64,000 nt of DNA from Flavobacterium sp. KJJ (GTDB lineage Bacteria > Bacteroidota > Bacteroidia > Flavobacteriales > Flavobacteriaceae). The stretch is taken from assembly GCF_000708595.2 (NCBI RefSeq), contig NZ_JARP01000001.1, positions 62,001-126,000 on the forward strand, in the 5' to 3' direction. The notes beneath the pieces were generated by a model that saw nothing but the letters and a program-made list of their open reading frames with translations, had not been told where the DNA came from and made no database searches. This document shows, piece after piece, positions 17,812 through 25,940 of this stretch. The first letter of the stretch is position 1. Each line of letters starts with the position of its first letter. A program made the position numbers and the translations under genes.

Positions 17812-18309
17812 TTATAGTGCTGCTAAAGCTGCTTCGTAATTTGGTTCGTTTGCAATTTCTGCAACTTGTTCTGTATGAGTGATTTTTCCGTCAGCATCAA
17901 CTACAATAATTGCTCTTGAATGTAGGCCGGCTAAAGGTCCGTCAACAATTTCTAGTCCGTTTGCTTTACCAAAATTTCCTTCTTTAAAGTCAGATAAATT
18001 AACAACATTTTCTAGCCCTTCAGCTCCACAAAAACGTTTTTGAGCAAAAGGCAAATCTCTAGAAATACATAAAACGGTAGTATTTTCTAATCCGCTTGCA
18101 CTTTCGTTGAATTTTCTAACAGATGTTGCGCAAGTTCCTGTATCAACACTTGGAAAAATGTTTAAAACTAGTTTTTTACCAGCGAAATTGCTTAATGAAG
18201 CAACTGATAAATCGTTTTGTACTAATTTGAAATCAGCAAGTTGAGATCCAACTGCTGGTAATTCGCCTGATGTATGAACTGGATTTCCTCCTAATGTTAT
18301 TGAAGCCAT
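17812..18309 (-). CDS. tpx: Thiol peroxidase (Tpx-type peroxiredoxin)
   Basis: 165 residues. The peroxidatic cysteine is C60 in FPSVDTGTC and the resolving cysteine is C94 in AQKRFCG, the spacing that defines atypical 2-Cys Tpx. It reduces peroxides with electrons from thioredoxin; a thioredoxin gene lies about 700 bp upstream. It is the first gene of the operon that runs to the thioesterase. Confidence 0.93.
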   Translation of the reverse strand: MASITLGGNPVHTSGELPAVGSQLADFKLVQNDLSVASLSNFAGKKLVLNIFPSVDTGTCATSVRKFNESASGLENTTVLCISRDLPFAQKRFCGAEGLENVVNLSDFKEGNFGKANGLEIVDGPLAGLHSRAIIVVDADGKITHTEQVAEIANEPNYEAALAAL

Positions 18310-18334
18310 GATTTTTGTTTAATTTAATGAGGCT

Positions 18335-18342
18335 CAAAAGTA
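18335..18342 (-). promoter_or_regulatory. Candidate -7 box TACTTTTG of the tpx operon
   Basis: On the minus strand TACTTTTG, 26 bp before the tpx ATG, matches the Bacteroidota -7 consensus TAnnTTTG. No clear TTG -33 element is visible at the ideal distance. Confidence 0.5.
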
Positions 18343-18407
18343 AGGATTAATATTTGAATCTAAAAGTATTTGTTGCGGGTTTAAGTATAGTTTAAGACGG
18401 GACTTTG

Positions 18408-18483
18408 TTTTGCCCGCGCGAGGGATGGGAGCAGGCTACCGAAGTAGCGCGGACAGCCCGACAGCATTAGGGAAAGGGGCAAA
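18408..18483. repeat. GC-rich structured intergenic element (copy 1)
   Basis: A 76-bp GC-rich block in otherwise AT-rich DNA, closed by TTTGCCC (18409-18415) and GGGCAAA (18477-18483), with an inner CTAC-CGAA-GTAG hairpin and the segments GATGGGAGCAGG and GCGGACAGCCCGAC. The element at 48071-48160 has the same arrangement of short blocks. It resembles an intergenic element I recall from many flavobacterial genomes. Function unknown; transcription direction not evident. Confidence 0.5.
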
Positions 18484-18542
18484 TGTAGGCAAGGTATTTT
18501 AGCTCCTTTTTCTAATGGTGGCTCGCCCAGATAATCAGACAT

Positions 18543-18570
18543 AAAAAAAGCGCCTCTTATTCAGAAACGC
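18543..18570 (-). terminator. Rho-independent terminator after the peroxiredoxin group
   Basis: On the minus strand GCGTTTCT (18570-18563) pairs with AGAGGCGC (18557-18550), including two G-T pairs, across a 5-base loop, and is followed by seven T. It ends the transcript of the 85-residue gene at 18611. Confidence 0.75.
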
Positions 18571-18610
18571 TTCTTTAGTCATGTTTTTTATTTCTCAGGA
18601 AATAGGTAGG

Positions 18611-18868
18611 TTATTTATCGATAGAACCTAAAACGCGTTTCATAAACGCATTCAAAGCTTCTTTTTTATCTGTGCCTTGAACTACCATTTTATGAACTTC
18701 AAGTGCACCATACATATTCGAAATTAATTCGCCAATTACATCTAATTCTTCATCTTTTAATGATGGAATTTCAGTCATCGCTTCTAGAACTTCAATCGTT
18801 TCAATGATATAATCCTGATCGTTTTCTTCGATAAATTGGGTCAATTGCTTTATTACAGGTAATTTCAT
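18611..18868 (-). CDS. Small conserved protein of the thioredoxin/peroxiredoxin cluster
   Basis: 85 residues, acidic, almost wholly helical, with no signal peptide, membrane segment or cysteine. I do not recognise a function; I recall it as a conserved flavobacterial protein (possibly DUF6952). It lies downstream of thioredoxin and peroxiredoxin on the same strand and ahead of a terminator, which suggests a link to peroxide defence. ATG at 18868 is the only sensible start. Confidence 0.7.
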   Translation of the reverse strand: MKLPVIKQLTQFIEENDQDYIIETIEVLEAMTEIPSLKDEELDVIGELISNMYGALEVHKMVVQGTDKKEALNAFMKRVLGSIDK

Positions 18869-18977
18869 AATTGTAGACTTCTTAGATTTTTAGACATTCT
18901 TAGACTTCTTAGACTTTCTTTAATTTTTTACATCATCTAAGATGTTTAAAAATCTAAGAAAGTCTAACTGATCTAAA
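18869..18977. repeat. TCTTAGAC-rich intergenic inverted repeat
   Basis: The gap between thioredoxin and the small protein consists of repeated CTTAGAC units and forms a long stem: TAGACTTTCTT (18910-18920) pairs perfectly with AAGAAAGTCTA (18956-18966), and ACATC/GATGT pair inside it. It is a relative of the CTAAG-type repeat at 19317-19503. Confidence 0.6.
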
Positions 18978-19286
18978 TTAAGCAATTGCGTTTACCAAAT
19001 CGATTAAAACTTCTTGTTTGTTGGTTTGAGTTTCGCCAACTAATTGTCCGTTTACGAAAGTTGCAAATGTTGGCAAGTTGCTTACATTGGCTAATTTTCT
19101 TGATTCAGGAGAATTTTCAGCATCAACCAAAACAAAAGTGATAGCTTCATTTTCTGTTGCTAATTTTTTGAATTTTGGTTTCATAATACGGCAATTTCCA
19201 CACCATGAAGCTGAATATTGTACTACTACTTTTTCATTTTTAGCAACTAAATCTGCTAGCGTATCTTCGTTTAAGTCGATTAACAT
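18978..19286 (-). CDS. Thioredoxin-family protein
   Basis: 102 residues, thioredoxin fold, active site WCGNC with C29 and C32 (instead of WCGPC), then KFKKLATENEAITFVLVD and cis-Pro region SNLPTFATF. It is cytoplasmic, with no signal peptide. Placed between a 2-Cys peroxiredoxin and a small conserved protein, it is a likely electron donor for that peroxiredoxin or for Tpx. Confidence 0.9.
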   Translation of the reverse strand: MLIDLNEDTLADLVAKNEKVVVQYSASWCGNCRIMKPKFKKLATENEAITFVLVDAENSPESRKLANVSNLPTFATFVNGQLVGETQTNKQEVLIDLVNAIA

Positions 19287-19316
19287 AGTTTTTATTTTAA
19301 GACACTAAGTTGATAA

Positions 19317-19503
19317 GGTTCTAAGATGCTAAGTTTGCTCTAGAACCGAATAACTTTGTGTGGATTTATTTGATGTTTTTTAAGTTGTTGAGATTCTAAG
19401 ATCTAAGTTTAATCTTAGAATCTCTTGACTTTTATTGTAGAATTGTATTTAAGATTCAAAAGTTTAGTTAAAAAACTTAGCATCTTAGAATCTTAGTATC
19501 TTA
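19317..19503. repeat. CTAAG/CTTAG intergenic repeat array with cruciform
   Basis: TTCTAAGATGCTAAG near 19319, a perfect 13-bp inverted repeat GAGATTCTAAGAT (19390-19402) / ATCTTAGAATCTC (19412-19424), and CTTAGCATCTTAGAATCTTAG at about 19479 repeat the CTAAG unit about every 10 bp. Similar units recur at 18869-18977 and 57230-57260. Confidence 0.6.
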
Positions 19504-19508
19504 ACAGC

Positions 19509-20147
19509 TTAATTAGCGCTTAAGTATTCAGCAGTACTAACTCTGTCTGCAGACATAGCTTCTTTACCAGCTTCCCAGTTTGCAGGACAAACTTCTCCTT
19601 TTTCTTGAATGTGTGTGTAAGCATCAACCATACGAAGGTATTCGTTTACGTTACGTCCTAATGGCATATCGTTTACACTTTCGTGGAAGATTTTTCCAGT
19701 TTCGTCAATAAGGTAAGTAGCTCTGTAAGTTACATTTGAACCTTCGATAATAACTGAATCAGTTTCTTCGCTGTATTCTGTAGATTCGATATCAAGAATA
19801 CCTAAAATGTTAGCTAAGTTACGGTTTGTATCTGCTAAGATTGGGTACGTTACACCTTCGATTCCACCATTGTTTTTTGGAGTGTTTAACCAAGCAAAGT
19901 GTACTTCGTTTGTGTCACATGAAGCTCCGATTACGATAGTATTTCTTTTTTCAAATTCTGGTAATGCAGCTTGAAAGGCGTGTAATTCAGTTGGACATAC
20001 AAAAGTGAAATCTTTTGGGTACCAAAACAATAATACTTTTTTGTTGTTGTTTACTGCTTCGTCAAAAATGTTGATTTTTAAGTTATCACCCATTTCTGAG
20101 ATAGCATCTACTGCAATACTTGGGAATTTTTTTCCTACTAAAGACAT
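19509..20147 (-). CDS. 2-Cys peroxiredoxin (AhpC/Prx1 type)
   Basis: 212 residues. Peroxidatic C51 lies in KDFTFVCPTE and the resolving Cys, about residue 188, in GEVCPANW, as in typical 2-Cys AhpC/Prx1 enzymes. It reduces peroxides and is recycled by thioredoxin or AhpF; the next gene is a thioredoxin. A good promoter match lies upstream at 20183-20214. Confidence 0.92.
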   Translation of the reverse strand: MSLVGKKFPSIAVDAISEMGDNLKINIFDEAVNNNKKVLLFWYPKDFTFVCPTELHAFQAALPEFEKRNTIVIGASCDTNEVHFAWLNTPKNNGGIEGVTYPILADTNRNLANILGILDIESTEYSEETDSVIIEGSNVTYRATYLIDETGKIFHESVNDMPLGRNVNEYLRMVDAYTHIQEKGEVCPANWEAGKEAMSADRVSTAEYLSAN

Positions 20148-20182
20148 ATTTTTCGTTTTACGTTAAAAATTTATTTCTGCTG

Positions 20183-20214
20183 CAAAAGTAGGGCATAAGT
20201 AGGGCTACTCACAA
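20183..20214 (-). promoter_or_regulatory. Promoter of the peroxiredoxin gene (TTG-N21-TACTTTTG)
   Basis: On the minus strand TTG (20214-20212) is followed after 21 bases by TACTTTTG (20190-20183), matching the Bacteroidota TTG/TAnnTTTG promoter pattern. The box ends 36 bp before the ATG at 20147. Confidence 0.65.
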
Positions 20215-20283
20215 TAAGATGTGATTATTAATATTTATTTAGTGATAGTATTTAGTTATGGCTTGAATTGTGAATTTTGTAAG

Positions 20284-21897
20284 TTATTGAAGGTCAATAT
20301 TTACTGGTAATAATCCGTTACAAGTTTTATTTTCTAAGAATTGAATTCCTGCATTTTTTTGAAACTCTTCAAAGTCCTGATAAACTTGTATAAGTCCAGA
20401 AGCCTTTTTAAGATTCGGAATCAAAGGTAAAACATACGGATTTCCGAAAACATATAGGACACATTTTTTATTTTGCAATAAATTTGAAAGCAAAGCAAAA
20501 ACTTCATCATTAACTTCAAAATTATTCAATGGTTTTGCCTTTGGAACAAATAATGAAATAATTATGGTTTCAAAATTTTCAAGCTCTTTTTCAATTGATT
20601 TACTATCTGAAATTTCTAAATTTTCAAAAGCAAATTCAGGAGAGGGCAATTCTGAATTTAAAGTTGCAAAAAAAGTATTTTCAGTACTTTTATATAAACT
20701 CAACTTTGCTAATTGATTGTTTTTTTGAGCTTCAAAAGCCAATTCTGTATTTGAATTGTCTATAATTTTTGTAATTGAATTTTGAGCAATTTTAAAGTTT
20801 AATTCTGATGCTTTTTCAAAATTTAATGTTCCTGAAGTAAAATTATTTTGAGAAAGAATTCCAACTTTTTCTTTGGCTTTCATAATTCGATTGAAACTTT
20901 CTTCAATGCGTTCCGGAGAAGCTTTTTTAAGAATTGCTTCAATTCCTTCTGGAACATTTTCAGCGAAGCATAAAACATCATTTCCAGCATTGAAAGCTTC
21001 CCATTCTAAATCTCCTTTGGTTTCGTATAATTTAGAAACGCTGTGCATGTTTAAGGCATCAGAAATCACTAAACCATCATAGCCTAATTTCTCGCGCAGA
21101 AGTGTTTGAATAACCGCTTTTGATAAAGTTGCAGATGTATCTTTTCCGTCGTTTAAACTAGGAACAGCCAAATGTCCGATCATAATTGAGTCGACATTAT
21201 TTTCAATTCCTTTGATGAATGGATATAATTCGTTTTCTAATAATTCTTCTAGCGTTTCATTTAAAACGGGCAATCCTAAATGCGAATCAACATTCGTATT
21301 TCCGTGTCCTGGAAAGTGTTTGAGGCAGCCTAAAATACCAACTTCAGACATTCCCTTTAAATATTCGACAGCAAAATTGGCTACTTTTTCTTTGTTTTCA
21401 CCAAAAGAGCGATAACCAATAACGGGATTATTCGGATTGTTATTAATGTCTGCCAAAGGCGATAAATTGTAATGAATTCCGGCAGCTTTTAAGTCTAAGC
21501 CAATTTGTTTTCCAACTTCATAAACCAAGTATGATTTATTTTCTGGTAAAGCACCAAGCGTAATCGCATACGGATATTGCGGTGTTTTTTCAATTCGCAT
21601 TGCCAAACCCCATTCGGCATCAATACTGATTAAGAGTGGAGTAGAAGCGGCTTGTTGATAACGAATAATCAAATCTTTGATTTTTTGATAACTATCATCA
21701 TTAAAAACAACTTTTTTCTTGCTTTCGTAGTTCGTTGCAGCACTGGCACGACTGTGAAAAAAAGTCAATCCGCCAATGTTATATTCTTTTATTAAACGCT
21801 CCGTTTCTTGAATGTTTTCTTCGGTGTCATTTATAAAAACAGCTGGGAAAAAAAATTGTCCCACCTTTTGTTTTAAATCTTGAGTCGTCATTTTCAT
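20284..21897 (-). CDS. nagZ: Cytoplasmic GH3 beta-N-acetylglucosaminidase (NagZ-like)
   Basis: 537 residues from ATG 21897, two bases after the acetyltransferase stop; a start at 21921 would overlap that gene. The GH3 barrel has DAEWG, the NagZ signature KHFPGHG with the Asp-His catalytic dyad in VDSH (about 204-206), and the nucleophile Asp in VISDALNM (about residue 280). A C-terminal domain of about 190 residues follows. There is no signal peptide, so it should act in the cytoplasm, removing GlcNAc from GlcNAc-anhydroMurNAc products of the AmpG route. Last gene of the long peptidoglycan-related run. Confidence 0.85.
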   Translation of the reverse strand: MKMTTQDLKQKVGQFFFPAVFINDTEENIQETERLIKEYNIGGLTFFHSRASAATNYESKKKVVFNDDSYQKIKDLIIRYQQAASTPLLISIDAEWGLAMRIEKTPQYPYAITLGALPENKSYLVYEVGKQIGLDLKAAGIHYNLSPLADINNNPNNPVIGYRSFGENKEKVANFAVEYLKGMSEVGILGCLKHFPGHGNTNVDSHLGLPVLNETLEELLENELYPFIKGIENNVDSIMIGHLAVPSLNDGKDTSATLSKAVIQTLLREKLGYDGLVISDALNMHSVSKLYETKGDLEWEAFNAGNDVLCFAENVPEGIEAILKKASPERIEESFNRIMKAKEKVGILSQNNFTSGTLNFEKASELNFKIAQNSITKIIDNSNTELAFEAQKNNQLAKLSLYKSTENTFFATLNSELPSPEFAFENLEISDSKSIEKELENFETIIISLFVPKAKPLNNFEVNDEVFALLSNLLQNKKCVLYVFGNPYVLPLIPNLKKASGLIQVYQDFEEFQKNAGIQFLENKTCNGLLPVNIDLQ

Positions 21898-21899
21898 TA

Positions 21900-22349
21900 T
21901 TATAAAATCTTTTTCATGCAAACACTGTTTTCCATCTCTTCGTAAGGAGGGTAATTGGGTATAATAGAATAACCTAGTTTTTGGTACAAGTTAATGGCTT
22001 CTGGCTGTTTTTTTCCTGTTTCTAAAACCGTGTAAGGATAATTTAATTCACCTGCCCAAATTTCTAAAGCATCTAAAACTTCTGAAGCAATTCCTTTTTT
22101 TCGATAATCTGGATGCACGAACATACGCTTGATTTCGACTGTTTGCGGTTCTTTTTCTCTAAAAGCGCCACAGCCCACTGCAACGTCATTTTCGTAAAAA
22201 ACAATAACGTGTTTTATTTTGTCTGTTTTATTGTACTGATTATAAAATGCGTGATCATCTCCGTCTCTAATTGCTAAATCTTGGTCTAATAAAACAACCA
22301 GATTTTTGAAATCATTATCGTCAGAGTTTGTTCTTTTTATGCTGCTCAT
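21900..22349 (-). CDS. GNAT-family N-acetyltransferase
   Basis: 149 residues with the acetyl-CoA-binding motif of GNAT enzymes, VHPDYRKKGIASEVLDALE, and the following YPYTVLETGKKQPEAINLYQ helix-strand. It most resembles small soluble acyltransferases that modify amino groups. Within this gene run it might act on amino sugars or peptides from peptidoglycan, but no substrate is visible. It is 26 bp after the TPR gene. Confidence 0.8.
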   Translation of the reverse strand: MSSIKRTNSDDNDFKNLVVLLDQDLAIRDGDDHAFYNQYNKTDKIKHVIVFYENDVAVGCGAFREKEPQTVEIKRMFVHPDYRKKGIASEVLDALEIWAGELNYPYTVLETGKKQPEAINLYQKLGYSIIPNYPPYEEMENSVCMKKIL

Positions 22350-22375
22350 GATTAAATGCGCTAAGATTTATGCTG

Positions 22376-22717
22376 TTATTTGAGTTTGCTTTTCTTTTGT
22401 TTGGCAAGCTGAGTTTTAGTTTGAAGTGCTTTTTCTAATCGGTTTTTAAAACGAAAAAGTTTTGGCAAGCCTTCAATTCGGTCTTCGATTGTAATTTCTT
22501 CGTAAACAATTATTGCTTTTTCTAAAACCCGAATTTCATTGTCGAGATCGAGTTGATTTTTGTAGATTGTAGCCAGTCGATCGTAAGGATGATTTCCTTT
22601 AAAGCTTTCCGCGACATTTTCCTCATATAATTCAATTGCTTTTTCAAGATTTCCGGTTTTTTCGAATTCAACTCCTTTCAAGTTGCGTTCGGCCTGCAAA
22701 TTTTCATTGATTTCCAT
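22376..22717 (-). CDS. Small TPR-like protein
   Basis: 113 residues from the ATG at 22717, just after the AmpG-like stop at 22740; an in-frame start at 22765 would overlap that gene. Two TPR-like helix pairs are seen: AERNLKGVEFEKTGNLEKAIELYEENV-type spacing (about 7-33), then PYDRLATIYKNQLDLDNEIRVLEKAI. The C-terminus is Lys-rich. No signal peptide. Function unknown; cotranscribed with the permease. Confidence 0.6.
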   Translation of the reverse strand: MEINENLQAERNLKGVEFEKTGNLEKAIELYEENVAESFKGNHPYDRLATIYKNQLDLDNEIRVLEKAIIVYEEITIEDRIEGLPKLFRFKNRLEKALQTKTQLAKQKKSKLK

Positions 22718-22739
22718 AGGTAAGATGTTTGATTTGGGG

Positions 22740-24287
22740 TTAAACTTCTTCTGATTTTTTCCCAAAATCTTTCGGGAAAATTAAAAAACGTGATAAAATA
22801 ATACCAGGAATTGTAGCCAGAAATACCCAAATAAAGAAATTTCCGTAACCTAAATATTCCTGAATGTAACCACTCACCATTCCCGGCAACATCATTCCCA
22901 TTGCCATAAAACCGGTTGCAAGTGCATAATGTGCAGTTTTAGATTCTCCTTCAGCCACATAAATCAAATACATCATAAAAGCAGCAAAACCAAAACCGTA
23001 ACCAAATTGTTCGATTATTACAACAGCATAAATATAATAAATAGAAGCCGGATGAAAATGTGCTAACATGATAAAACCAATTATCGGCAAATGCATGGTT
23101 AAAATCATGGGAAGCATCCATTTTGTCAGACCTTGTTTTGAAATTGCAATTCCGCCTAAAATGCCACCTAAGGTTAAAGCAATTAATCCAAAAGTTCCAT
23201 AAATCAAACCAATATCTTCGGTTTCAAGTCCCATACCGCCTTTTTTGATTGTTTTTTGATTTCCTTTATTAGTAATCAATAAATTTACAAAGTCAATTCT
23301 GGCTTTATTTGAATTTTTATATTCTTCCTTATCTTTATTTTTTACTTCTTTCAACGGTTTCGTCTCATCTCTCATCTGCACTAAAATAGGCAGTTTAGAA
23401 TAAAGCGATTGTAGTTCTAAATCCGATAACCTTTCACCGTTTTTAACCTTTGAATTGTATAATTCTAATGCCTTTATCTGACCTTCATCTAATCCCAATC
23501 CTGTTTCAACTAATTCATATTTAATTGGATCTACTAAAAAAGGAGTCAGCATTTTAATCAATTGCGATTCTCCTAATCTGAACAATAAGATAAAAGCAAG
23601 GACTATAAGAATTTGTTTTTTCTTGAAGAAACTTGCAAAAATACTTGCAAAGCTTTGTTTATTTGTATCTATAGGTTTTTCGCCTGCGTTTATTTCAGTT
23701 TTTGGCGTGGAGAAAAAATTGTATACGGTTATAAAAGTCATTAACAAACCAACAGCAATCATGGTGTAAGACCAAGCTTTAGTATTGTCTCCATATTTGT
23801 GTTCCAGATATCCAGCTAATAAAACAATTAATCCGTTTCCGGCCAACATTGCGAGCCTATAAAAAGTACTTCTTATTCCAATAAAAAATGATTGTTTGTC
23901 TTCAGGCAAAACCAATAAATAAAAGCCATCGCTGGCAATATCATTTGAAGCTGAAGCGAAGGCGGCAACCCAAAAAATGGCCAAGGTCATCATGAAAAAA
24001 CCACTTGTTGGAATTGTAAACCCGACTAATAAAAAGGCAATTGAAATAAGCAATTGCATCGATAAAAACCATTTTCTTTTTGTTCCGATTAATTCGATAA
24101 AAGGACTCCAAAGTGGTTTGATTACCCAAGGCAGATACAATAAACTGGTATAAAGACCAATGTCTTTGTTAGAGATTCCAAGTTTTTTGTACATGATTAC
24201 CGAAACCGAAATAATTACGGCGTAAGGCAGGCCAGAAGCAAAATTTAGAAGCGGAATCCAATACCAAGGTTTATTATCTGTTTTCAT
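22740..24287 (-). CDS. ampG: AmpG-like muropeptide permease (MFS)
   Basis: 515 residues, about 12 membrane helices. The N-terminus WYWIPLLNFASGLPYAVI, with LGISNKDIGLYTSLLYLPWVIKPLWSP split over helices 1-2, matches AmpG and relatives. AmpG imports GlcNAc-anhydroMurNAc peptides from periplasm to cytoplasm. Odd point: about 110 mostly charged residues (around 255-365) are inserted between helices 7 and 8, a loop predicted to face the periplasm. It overlaps the GHL10 gene by 14 bp. Confidence 0.8.
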   Translation of the reverse strand: MKTDNKPWYWIPLLNFASGLPYAVIISVSVIMYKKLGISNKDIGLYTSLLYLPWVIKPLWSPFIELIGTKRKWFLSMQLLISIAFLLVGFTIPTSGFFMMTLAIFWVAAFASASNDIASDGFYLLVLPEDKQSFFIGIRSTFYRLAMLAGNGLIVLLAGYLEHKYGDNTKAWSYTMIAVGLLMTFITVYNFFSTPKTEINAGEKPIDTNKQSFASIFASFFKKKQILIVLAFILLFRLGESQLIKMLTPFLVDPIKYELVETGLGLDEGQIKALELYNSKVKNGERLSDLELQSLYSKLPILVQMRDETKPLKEVKNKDKEEYKNSNKARIDFVNLLITNKGNQKTIKKGGMGLETEDIGLIYGTFGLIALTLGGILGGIAISKQGLTKWMLPMILTMHLPIIGFIMLAHFHPASIYYIYAVVIIEQFGYGFGFAAFMMYLIYVAEGESKTAHYALATGFMAMGMMLPGMVSGYIQEYLGYGNFFIWVFLATIPGIILSRFLIFPKDFGKKSEEV

Positions 24288-25845
24288 TAGGCTGAGCAGG
24301 GGAATAGATTTTAAATGTCTTTTTTAAGTCGATAATAGTTGGTGTACTTTCGTTTGCAAAATAATCAATAAATGTCACAGCGCAAGCTTTATACTGATTC
24401 ATTTTTTCTGCAGGGATAGAAAATGCAATTGTTTCAGCGTTATCACGTACTAAAACTTTCTGAACAATTTGCCTAGCATCGTTAATATCAATCTTTGAAA
24501 TATGATCTGCTCCGTAAATTACCATATAACGGACTTTTGTATTGTACGGAGATTTAATGGTAAAAGTATAATGAATGCTGTCTTTTGCATATTCATTTAC
24601 AACTGGCGTATCTATAATGACGTGTTTTAAATTTGGAACTGCAGTCGTAAGTGCAGGATATTTATATTGATTTTCTTGTATTAGTCTTACAATGTCAAAA
24701 TTTTTAGTCATGAACCACTTGGCACTGAAATAAGCACTCCCGCCTACTTTTTTGAAACTTCTGGCAAAATCAATCTGTGTTGGAATTTCGCTTGCAAAGT
24801 TCCAGCTTTTATCGCTGTCGCCTCTAATTTTATAAGAAGCGTGACCAATATAAACTGCAGTATTATTAGAATTTTCTGCCCACCATTTTACCAATTTAGA
24901 ATAAGAAGCTCTCGGGTTATTCATACTCCAATACAATTGCGGCATAATGTAGTCGATCCATTTTTGGTCCATCCATAAAACAGGATCGGCATATAAATCG
25001 TCGTAGTTTGAAGTTGACTGTGTTTCAGAACCTTTCGGATCTTGTGATTTATTTCTCCAAACGCCAAATGGACTAATTCCGAATTGAACCCAAGGTTTGC
25101 TTGCTTTGATGGTAGTAGAAATCGTGTGCACAAAGTTGCTCACATTGGCACGGCGCCAGTCGCCAACGCTTAAACCAGAACCATATTTTTTATAAGATGC
25201 TGTATCGTTAAATACTTTTCCTGGAACTGCGTACGGATAGAAATAATCATCAAAATGAATCGCATCGATATCGTATTTATCAACAACTTCTTTTACTACT
25301 TTAGTTAAATGTTCCTGAACTTCAGGCAAAGCAGGGTCGTAATAATATTTTCCGCCATATTCAATCATCCATTCTGGGTGTTTGAAAATATCATGATTTG
25401 GACTTAACAGATTTTTATTCAAATCGAAAGTCGCACGATACGGATTCAGCCAAGCGTGAAATTCGAAACCTCTCGCATGCGCCTGCTCAATCATCCATGC
25501 AAGTGCATCATAATAAGGAGTTGGAGCCTGACCTTCTTTCCCAGTTAAAAAGCGAGACCAAGGTGCCAGTTCAGAAGGATAAAAAGCATCGCCAACACTT
25601 CTTACCTGCACAATTACAGCGTTATAATTTAGTTTTTTATAAGTCTCTAAAATTTCAAGATAATCAGCTTTTTCTTTCTCAACACCATCTGTTGCTGTTT
25701 TTGGCCAGTCAATGTTTACGACGGTTGCAATCCAAACACCTCTAAATTCGTTTTTAGGATAAAGTGCTTTTTCCTGTGCGTTAACGCTCCATCCAAGGAA
25801 CAATAAAAGTATGATAGAGAATAATAGTTGCTGATTTTTATGCAT
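24274..25845 (-). CDS. Family-10-like glycosyl hydrolase (GHL10/DUF187, DigH/YngK-like)
   Basis: 523 residues with a signal peptide ending near SVNAQ. The GHL10 domain begins at FRGVWIATVVNIDWP and continues through VIVQVRSVGDAFYPS, HAWLNPYRAT, DAIHFDDYFYPY and YIMPQLYWS. E. coli DigH of this family cleaves glycan strands of peptidoglycan stripped of peptides. Here it sits in a run of murein-degrading genes, which fits the same role. Secreted to periplasm or outer membrane. A C-terminal fibronectin-like part follows the barrel. Confidence 0.83.
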   Translation of the reverse strand: MHKNQQLLFSIILLLFLGWSVNAQEKALYPKNEFRGVWIATVVNIDWPKTATDGVEKEKADYLEILETYKKLNYNAVIVQVRSVGDAFYPSELAPWSRFLTGKEGQAPTPYYDALAWMIEQAHARGFEFHAWLNPYRATFDLNKNLLSPNHDIFKHPEWMIEYGGKYYYDPALPEVQEHLTKVVKEVVDKYDIDAIHFDDYFYPYAVPGKVFNDTASYKKYGSGLSVGDWRRANVSNFVHTISTTIKASKPWVQFGISPFGVWRNKSQDPKGSETQSTSNYDDLYADPVLWMDQKWIDYIMPQLYWSMNNPRASYSKLVKWWAENSNNTAVYIGHASYKIRGDSDKSWNFASEIPTQIDFARSFKKVGGSAYFSAKWFMTKNFDIVRLIQENQYKYPALTTAVPNLKHVIIDTPVVNEYAKDSIHYTFTIKSPYNTKVRYMVIYGADHISKIDINDARQIVQKVLVRDNAETIAFSIPAEKMNQYKACAVTFIDYFANESTPTIIDLKKTFKIYSPAQPNENR

Positions 25846-25940
25846 TGTAATCTTTTTTAAACAAAAACCAAAAATAGTTTTTTTAGATGAGTATAAGAAA
25901 TTATAATTTTATAATAGTGTTCTTATATTTTGAGGCTGTC

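Noticed and set aside
20148..20283. Small RNA gene in the peroxiredoxin upstream region
   Set aside because: The stretch is explained by a promoter and short leader; no stable fold or terminator is seen.
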